DNA from: Alphaproteobacteria bacterium
GTDB taxonomy: Bacteria; Pseudomonadota; Alphaproteobacteria; Rhizobiales; Xanthobacteraceae
NCBI GenBank assembly: GCA_005884745.1
Contig: VAZU01000011.1
Coordinates: 1-14,487, forward strand
Direction of reading: 5' to 3'
Length of the DNA: 14,487 bases
Shown here: positions 7,028 to 14,487 of the stretch, one piece after another
Position numbering within the stretch: position 1 is the first letter of the stretch
Layout: every line of letters begins with the position of its first letter
Notes under the pieces: model-generated
Told to the model about the DNA's origin: nothing
Seen by the model: only the letters and a program-made list of their open reading frames with translations
Databases searched by the model: none
Program-made: the position numbers and the translations under genes

Positions 7028-9319
7028 GTGGCGGCAAAGACCCGTCCGTCGGCGCTGGTGATCGCTCCGACCGCGGTTCTGCTGATCGCGTCCGCGTTCC
7101 TGATTTTCGTTTCCTCGCACCGGCTGCGCAGCAGCCGCGATCTCGTCGTCCACACCCACGAGGTGATCGGCACGGCGCGGCTGCTGTTCTCCGGCATTCA
7201 GGACGCGCAAACCGGCGAGCGCGGCTACGTCATCAGCCAGCAGCCCGAGTATCTCGAGCCCTACCGCGAGGCGGTGGCGCGTATCCCGCAGCTCGTCGCC
7301 AGACTGCGGGAGCTGACGCGGGAAAATCCGACGCAGCAGAAGCGCCTGGCCGAGCTTTCGCGCGAGATCGACAACAAGCTTGCGGCGCTCGCGACGACGA
7401 TCGAGGCCTTGGACCGTTCCGGTTTCGAGGCGGCGCGTGCCGAGCTTATGACCGAGGCCGGCCGGGAAGCCATGCTGGCGATCCGCCGGACTATCGACGA
7501 GCTGATCGCGGACGAGCAGACGCTGCTCGCGTCGCGCACCGCCGCGGTCGACGAAACGGAATGGCGAACCTTGATGGTGGCGATCGCCACCATGCTGGCG
7601 GCGCTGTTTGCGCTCGCGATCGCGCAATTGCTGCTGGTGCGCCGCAACAGCCAGCTGCGCCGGGCGCAGGCCGACGCCGCGCTGAAAGCCGGGCTGCTGC
7701 AGGCGACCCTCGACCACACCCGCGAGGGCATTGCCGCCTGGGACGCCGGCGGGCGGCTGCAGGCCTTCAACCAGCGTTTTTTCGAGCAGCTCGAGCTGCC
7801 GCAGGAATTTGCAGCCCGGGGCACGCGGCTCGATGCGGTGCTCGCGCGCGACGCCGAGCGCTCCACCAGCATGCTGCAATCGGCCCGCGCGCGGGCCGGC
7901 CAGGAGCCGGCCGGCGAGGACGCGATGTTCCACGGCCGAATCGGGCAGCGCACCATCGAGATCGGCGCGCACCCGACCGGCGATGGCGGATTTTTGTTTT
8001 CGAGCATCGACGTGACGCGCCGCGTGCAGGCCGAGGAAGTCGCCGCACAGGCGCAGAAGATGGAGGCGATTGGGCATCTCACCGGCGGCATCGCCCACGA
8101 TTTCAACAATCTGCTGCAGATCATCCGCGGCAACCTCGATCTGCTTGCGCCGCAGCTTGCCGGCGACGCCAAAGCCAGCGACCGCGTGGTCAATGCGATC
8201 GCCGGAACCGAGCGCGCCGCGCAGCTCACCCGTCAGCTCCTCGCCTTCGCCCGCCGCCAGCCGCTCGAGCCGCGCGTGGTCAATCTCGGCCGCATGATGA
8301 CCGAGATGGCGGACCTGCTTCGCCGCACGCTGGGCGAGCGCATCGAGGTCGCCACCGTGATCGCCGAGGGGCTGTGGAACACGCTGGCCGATCCCGCGCA
8401 GATCGAGAATGCGGTGCTCAACCTCGCGATCAACGCGCGCGACGCCATGCCGGATGGCGGCAAGCTGACGATCGAATTGGCCAATACCTCGCTCGATGCA
8501 GCCTATGCGGCGCACCAGGCCGACGTCGCAGCCGGCTCCTATGTCATGCTGGCGGTGACCGACACCGGGACCGGCATGGCGCCCGCGGTCCAGGCGCGCG
8601 CCTTCGAGCCGTTCTTCACGACCAAGCCGGAGGGGCAAGGCACGGGTCTCGGCCTGCCGCAGGTCTACGGCTTCGTGCGGCAGAGCGGCGGCCACATCCG
8701 CATCTACAGCGAGCTCGGCCACGGCACCGCGGTGAAAATCTATCTGCCGCGGGCGGCGCACGCGGCGGAATGGACGGGCGCCGAGCCGTTGCAGCCGGTC
8801 GAGGGCGGCAGCGAGACCGTCCTCGTCGTCGAGGACGACGTCGACGTCCGCGCCGGCGCCGTCGACGTGCTGGAGAACCTCGGCTATCGCGTGCTGCAGG
8901 CGGGAGACGCCGATCAAGCGCTCGAGCTTCTGGAGCAATCCGCCGCCGTCGACCTGCTGTTCACCGACGTGGTGATGCCCGGCTCGATCAAGGCGGCCGC
9001 GCTCGCTCGGCGCGCGCGCTCGCGCTTTCCGCGCATCGCCGTGCTGTTCACGTCCGGCTACACCGAGACGGCGGCGGTCAAGAACCGCGAGCTCGATGCG
9101 GACGCGCAGCTCTTGAGCAAACCCTATCGCCGCGACGATCTCGCCCGAAAAGTCCGGGCCGCGCTGGCCGAGGCGGCCGGACAAGCGCGCATGGATGGCG
9201 CAGCGTTCGCCCACCTCCCCCTGGAGGGGGGAAGTCGGCAAGCCCCGGACCTGATCCGGGGCGAGCCGGGTGGGAATGAGCTTCCATCACCCCACCCCGG
9301 CAGCTCAGCAGCGAACTAG
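7028..9319 (+). CDS. Membrane-bound hybrid histidine kinase (CHASE3-like, PAS, HisKA, HATPase, REC)
   Basis: The 763-residue sensor kinase has two membrane segments (about 9-29 and 181-204) flanking an extracytoplasmic region of about 150 residues. The latter resembles a CHASE3 domain (FSGIQDAQTGERGYVIS at 54-70). A PAS-like domain follows (about 222-330). The H-box MEAIGHLTGGIAHDFNN carries the phosphoacceptor His357. The ATPase domain shows the N-box (Asn465/Asn469), DTGTGM (512-517), FEPFFTTK (527-534) and GTGLGL (538-543). A C-terminal receiver (about 597-715) keeps the acidic pair Asp603/Asp604, acceptor Asp647 in FTDVVMP, Thr675 and Lys698. Residues after about 718 are encoded by a palindromic repeat and are probably a disordered tail. 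No response regulator lies nearby, so it is an orphan; the signal is unknown. Its stop lies one base from the stop of convergent alaS. Confidence 0.94.
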   Translation: MAAKTRPSALVIAPTAVLLIASAFLIFVSSHRLRSSRDLVVHTHEVIGTARLLFSGIQDAQTGERGYVISQQPEYLEPYREAVARIPQLVARLRELTRENPTQQKRLAELSREIDNKLAALATTIEALDRSGFEAARAELMTEAGREAMLAIRRTIDELIADEQTLLASRTAAVDETEWRTLMVAIATMLAALFALAIAQLLLVRRNSQLRRAQADAALKAGLLQATLDHTREGIAAWDAGGRLQAFNQRFFEQLELPQEFAARGTRLDAVLARDAERSTSMLQSARARAGQEPAGEDAMFHGRIGQRTIEIGAHPTGDGGFLFSSIDVTRRVQAEEVAAQAQKMEAIGHLTGGIAHDFNNLLQIIRGNLDLLAPQLAGDAKASDRVVNAIAGTERAAQLTRQLLAFARRQPLEPRVVNLGRMMTEMADLLRRTLGERIEVATVIAEGLWNTLADPAQIENAVLNLAINARDAMPDGGKLTIELANTSLDAAYAAHQADVAAGSYVMLAVTDTGTGMAPAVQARAFEPFFTTKPEGQGTGLGLPQVYGFVRQSGGHIRIYSELGHGTAVKIYLPRAAHAAEWTGAEPLQPVEGGSETVLVVEDDVDVRAGAVDVLENLGYRVLQAGDADQALELLEQSAAVDLLFTDVVMPGSIKAAALARRARSRFPRIAVLFTSGYTETAAVKNRELDADAQLLSKPYRRDDLARKVRAALAEAAGQARMDGAAFAHLPLEGGSRQAPDLIRGEPGGNELPSPHPGSSAAN
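9209..9300. repeat. GC-rich palindromic repeat overlapping the 3' end of the kinase gene
   Basis: The segment holds CCACCTCCCCCTGG / GGAGGGGGG, then the perfect eight-base-pair stem GCCCCGGA (9242-9249) and TCCGGGGC (9255-9262) around CCTGA, then GCCGGGTGGG and CACCCCACCCCGGC. Blocks like these are common intergenic palindromes in Alphaproteobacteria, recognised here from memory. It lies inside the open frame of the kinase and just past the stop of alaS, so it could also help end alaS transcription on the minus strand. Confidence 0.6.
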
Positions 9320-9320
9320 T

Positions 9321-11984
<2,664 letters not shown>

Positions 11985-12139
11985 GGAATCCTTGAAGCCC
12001 GCCCGCGGCCGCGCCTCGCGCGTCCTGCTAGCGAACGGGCTGTTGCCGGTCCGGAGAGAATGCCGGGCCGCCCCTACGGGTTCGCGGGTTTTAGCGATGG
12101 GCTTTTGGCGTGTCCAGGAATGCGGCGCTGCGACGCTCC

Positions 12140-12167
12140 CCTTCTCCCCGCTTCTGCGGGGAGAAGG
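12140..12167 (-). terminator. Twelve-base-pair perfect hairpin between recA and alaS
   Basis: CCTTCTCCCCGC (12140-12151) and GCGGGGAGAAGG (12156-12167) pair perfectly around TTCT. It lies 56 bases after the recA stop on the minus strand and about 155 bases before alaS. This is a recurrent intergenic hairpin type in related genomes (from memory), so it may be both a repeat copy and the recA terminator. No U tract follows on the minus strand (GGAGCG). Confidence 0.5.
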
Positions 12168-12222
12168 TGAAGCACGCGGCTCGCTCACGGTTCGCGGCGA
12201 GCGTCGGTCGAGATCGAAAAGC

Positions 12223-13302
<1,080 letters not shown>

Positions 13303-13310
13303 GTTCGCGA

Positions 13311-13315
13311 TCCTT
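13311..13315 (-). promoter_or_regulatory. Shine-Dalgarno site for the upstream recA start
   Basis: On the minus strand AAGGA ends eight bases before the ATG at 13302, supporting the 359-residue form of RecA. A second AAGGA precedes the internal ATG at 13263. Confidence 0.55.
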
Positions 13316-13382
13316 ATGACCGGGTTTCCAAACGCCAGCAACGATTGGGAACGAGGCGTCCCCTCCCCTATTCGATCGCAGG

Positions 13383-13411
13383 AGTGTACACGGTTTGTTC
13401 TCACTTCGCAA
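13383..13411 (-). promoter_or_regulatory. recA promoter with overlapping LexA-type SOS box
   Basis: On the minus strand TTGCGA (13411-13406), a 17-base spacer and TACACT (13388-13383) make a good sigma-70-type promoter, ending 80 bases before the recA ATG at 13302. GAAC-N7-GTAC (13400-13386, minus strand) fits the alphaproteobacterial LexA box GAAC-N7-GAAC with one mismatch. It occupies the spacer and three bases of the -10, so bound LexA would block RNA polymerase. The box family is established knowledge; its use here is inferred from position. Confidence 0.7.
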
Positions 13412-13414
13412 GGG

Positions 13415-13443
13415 CGATATTGCCGTGTGCAATGGCAATATCG
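13415..13443. promoter_or_regulatory. Inverted repeat directly upstream of the recA -35 element
   Basis: CGATATTGCC (13415-13424) and GGCAATATCG (13434-13443) are perfect ten-base arms separated by nine bases. The nearer arm begins four bases beyond the recA -35 on the upstream side. It is AT-richer than its surroundings. It may be an operator for a second regulator of recA or a hairpin in a transcript from upstream; I do not recognise the site. Confidence 0.5.
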
Positions 13444-13608
13444 GATTTGCCGTACCCAATAGTAATTAAGGCGGCCCCGGCGGTTCGGGCTGAGGCCGCC
13501 CCGAGCCAAGCTGGTAGTGGAACAGCCCGGCGGGCGCTCCTTAGGCGGCGCAAGGCTGGACAACGTGCGTTCGAAGGCGCCGCTGCCTTCGTCCGCGCCA
13601 ACCTCCCA

Positions 13609-13627
13609 AGCGGTTCCTAGAACCGCT
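13609..13627. other. Hairpin in the gene-poor region
   Basis: AGCGGTTC (13609-13616) and GAACCGCT (13620-13627) form a perfect eight-base-pair stem with a CTA loop. No T run follows closely on either strand. It could belong to an unrecognised RNA or be a terminator remnant. Confidence 0.4.
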
Positions 13628-13984
13628 CGGATTGGCGTTTGCTCGTTATCTCCGGCCTTCGTTTTTGCTTTACGCTGGGTTTTCCCGTGCGGCCTTTCAG
13701 TGTTGAGGCGTTTGGTAAGTGAGTTCCCTGCCGACGGTAATATCGTCTTCGCAATGTTCTTTTTTCGCGGGACCGGTACTGGCCGGTGTTGGCCCCGGGG
13801 CGGCCCAAATTGAATCCGACAGTGGCCGGTCTTAGCGGATGGGCAAACCCACCTAGCGGGATTCGTAATCCCCGTTGCACCCCTCGAGCATGGGGCCCGC
13901 AGGCGCAAAACATATGGCTGAGCGCGCATTGCTTCACGTCCGCACGTCGAATGAGGACATCTTTTCCGGCGCTTGGGGCTGCCT

Positions 13985-13990
13985 TACAAT
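13985..13990 (+). promoter_or_regulatory. Possible -10 element for the small exported protein gene
   Basis: TACAAT matches five of six bases of the sigma-70 -10 consensus and lies 66 bases before the ATG at 14057. The hexamer 17 bases upstream (TTTTCC) is a poor -35, so this is tentative. Confidence 0.3.
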
Positions 13991-14056
13991 GATCCTAGCC
14001 CCGGCGTAGGTGGAACGCCTAGGCCGGCTTTGCGGGTCGCTTTCGGGAGGGTGACG

Positions 14057-14275
14057 ATGAGAAAGATCGCGGTGCCGGCGATGATGATCGGCTTATTGGC
14101 AATCTCCTCCGCGCATTCCCAAGAAGACCCGAAGGCGCAGCAGCGACGCGATGCCAAGCAGATCGATGAGCAATACGAGCGTGCCACGAAAGGGTCGTCG
14201 TGGGCGACAAGCCCGAAGCCTCTGAGCGATCCTTGGCAAAGCGTGAAGCCGAAGCCCACCGACGAAAAGAAGTAA
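14057..14275 (+). CDS. Small exported protein, 72 residues, unknown function
   Basis: The ATG at 14057 has GGGAGG (14045-14050) six bases upstream, a good ribosome site, so I prefer it to longer in-frame starts. The product begins MRKIAVPAMMIGLLAISSAHS, a short basic N-terminus plus hydrophobic core that reads as a Sec signal peptide cleaved near residue 21. The mature part is about 51 residues, charged, without cysteines, with a helical RRDAKQIDEQYERATK stretch (30-45) and a C-terminal SDPWQSVKPK segment (57-66). From memory, many short exported proteins in Bradyrhizobium and relatives share this plan (signal peptide, charged YxxxxK helix, DPWxxV/R near the end), often in several copies per genome; none has a function I know of. 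It stands alone on the plus strand. Confidence 0.7.
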   Translation: MRKIAVPAMMIGLLAISSAHSQEDPKAQQRRDAKQIDEQYERATKGSSWATSPKPLSDPWQSVKPKPTDEKK

Positions 14276-14314
14276 ATCACACTGCGCCACCCCCATTGCG
14301 CGGCGCGGCATCTT

Positions 14315-14345
14315 CTTCACGAATAGGTCATTTCCTTCATGAATA
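14315..14345. repeat. Short direct repeat pair, 20-base period
   Basis: CTTCACGAATA (14315-14325) recurs as CTTCATGAATA (14335-14345), one mismatch in eleven, spaced about two helical turns. The stretch is AT-richer than its neighbours. It could be a tandem protein-binding site or chance. Confidence 0.35.
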
Positions 14346-14421
14346 TGCCTGGAGGAGCCTTCGGTCTCGGGAAGCTTGCCGACGTCGGATTGACCGGAAA
14401 AGTGCCGTCCTGACTTAACCC

Positions 14422-14455
14422 CAGGGTCCTGATCGCGGACCCTCAGGGTCCTGAT
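14422..14455. repeat. Direct repeat CAGGGTCCTGAT x2 with overlapping palindrome
   Basis: CAGGGTCCTGAT occurs at 14422-14433 and exactly again at 14444-14455, a 22-base period. Between and overlapping them, GGACCCTCAGGGTCC (14437-14451) is a dyad of seven-base arms around one base. The region up to the window end holds no gene I can support, so this may be an operator or promoter-proximal element of a gene beyond the window, or a dispersed repeat. Confidence 0.5.
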
Positions 14456-14487
14456 TCCGACATGACCTGCAAGCGGGAACAAAAACG

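Larger units (their letters stand above)
13444..14056. other. Gene-poor region of about 600 bases
   Basis: I find no convincing protein or RNA gene here. Short open frames on both strands are basic, low-complexity and lack recognisable motifs. The part from about 13630 to 13780 is visibly less GC-rich than the window. Visible structures are GGCGGCC / GGCCGCC arms near 13465-13500, an eight-base-pair hairpin at 13609-13627, and a TTCTTTTTTCG run near 13752. I looked for two-piece tmRNA, RNase P RNA and tRNA signatures and did not find them. Confidence 0.6.

Noticed and set aside
6908..9241. A 777-codon minus-strand open frame opposite the histidine kinase
   Set aside because: It is a shadow of the kinase coding strand. 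Its composition is Arg/Ala/His/Asp-rich without domains, while the plus strand shows every kinase motif.
11985..12188. A 68-residue N-terminal extension of AlaS
   Set aside because: It is encoded partly by the 12140-12167 hairpin. AlaS proteins start at the MSGVNEIR-like segment.
13485..13585. A tRNA-like pattern (AAGCTGGTAGTGG followed later by GCGTTCGAAGGC)
   Set aside because: The D-loop and T-loop look-alikes are not joined by a proper anticodon stem or acceptor pairing, and the T-stem does not pair.
13303..13929. Upstream extension of the RecA frame to 13929
   Set aside because: The frame is open by chance. The extension covers the promoter and SOS box and is not RecA-like, and a ribosome site supports the start at 13302.
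13617..13937. A 106-codon basic open frame on the minus strand
   Set aside because: It has no ribosome site or motif, and its very Arg/Lys-rich low-complexity composition fits non-coding sequence.
13444..14056. Two-piece tmRNA or RNase P RNA in the gene-poor stretch
   Set aside because: I found no GATTCGAC-type core, no tag reading frame of the ANDN type and no GAAAGTCC-type RNase P element on either strand.

Overview
The window looks like a core-genome segment of a high-GC alphaproteobacterium of the order Hyphomicrobiales, probably near the Bradyrhizobium / Rhodopseudomonas / Xanthobacteraceae group. The evidence is the protein style of RecA, PurC and Icd, an ATP synthase zeta-subunit gene (an alphaproteobacterial family), neighbouring recA and alaS, and GC-rich palindromic repeats of the kind scattered through these genomes. 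The assignment rests on remembered family features, not on a search.

Layout. Positions 1-3525 (minus strand) hold a purine-synthesis cluster in transcription order purC, purS, a small secreted cysteine-containing protein of unknown function, purQ and purL (cut by the window start). PurS, PurQ and PurL form the formylglycinamidine ribonucleotide synthase complex (step 4 of IMP synthesis), and PurC is SAICAR synthetase. The ATP synthase zeta-subunit gene (3784-4107, plus) diverges from purC. A TrmJ-like tRNA methyltransferase carrying a C-terminal DUF559 domain follows on the minus strand (4199-5446). NADP-dependent isocitrate dehydrogenase (5663-6874) and a membrane hybrid histidine kinase (7028-9319) lie on the plus strand. 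alaS (9321-11984) and recA (12223-13302) are on the minus strand. recA has a well-formed promoter in which a LexA-type SOS box lies across the spacer and the -10 element. A gene-poor stretch of about 750 bp follows, then a 72-residue exported protein (14057-14275) and a repeat-rich tail.

Apart from the pur cluster the genes are separate housekeeping units: energy metabolism (zeta, icd), translation (trmJ-like, alaS), DNA repair (recA) and one orphan sensor kinase. Small-scale features are a TTG start for purS, a four-base stop/start overlap inside the pur operon, a 14-bp perfect palindrome within the putative purC promoter, a 10-bp-arm inverted repeat just upstream of the recA promoter, and palindromic repeats, one of which supplies the C-terminal tail of the kinase. 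I see no phage, transposase, CRISPR array, tRNA or rRNA. I found no clear new multi-gene system. The best leads are the TrmJ-DUF559 fusion, the secreted protein inside the pur operon, and the regulatory structure around recA and purC.
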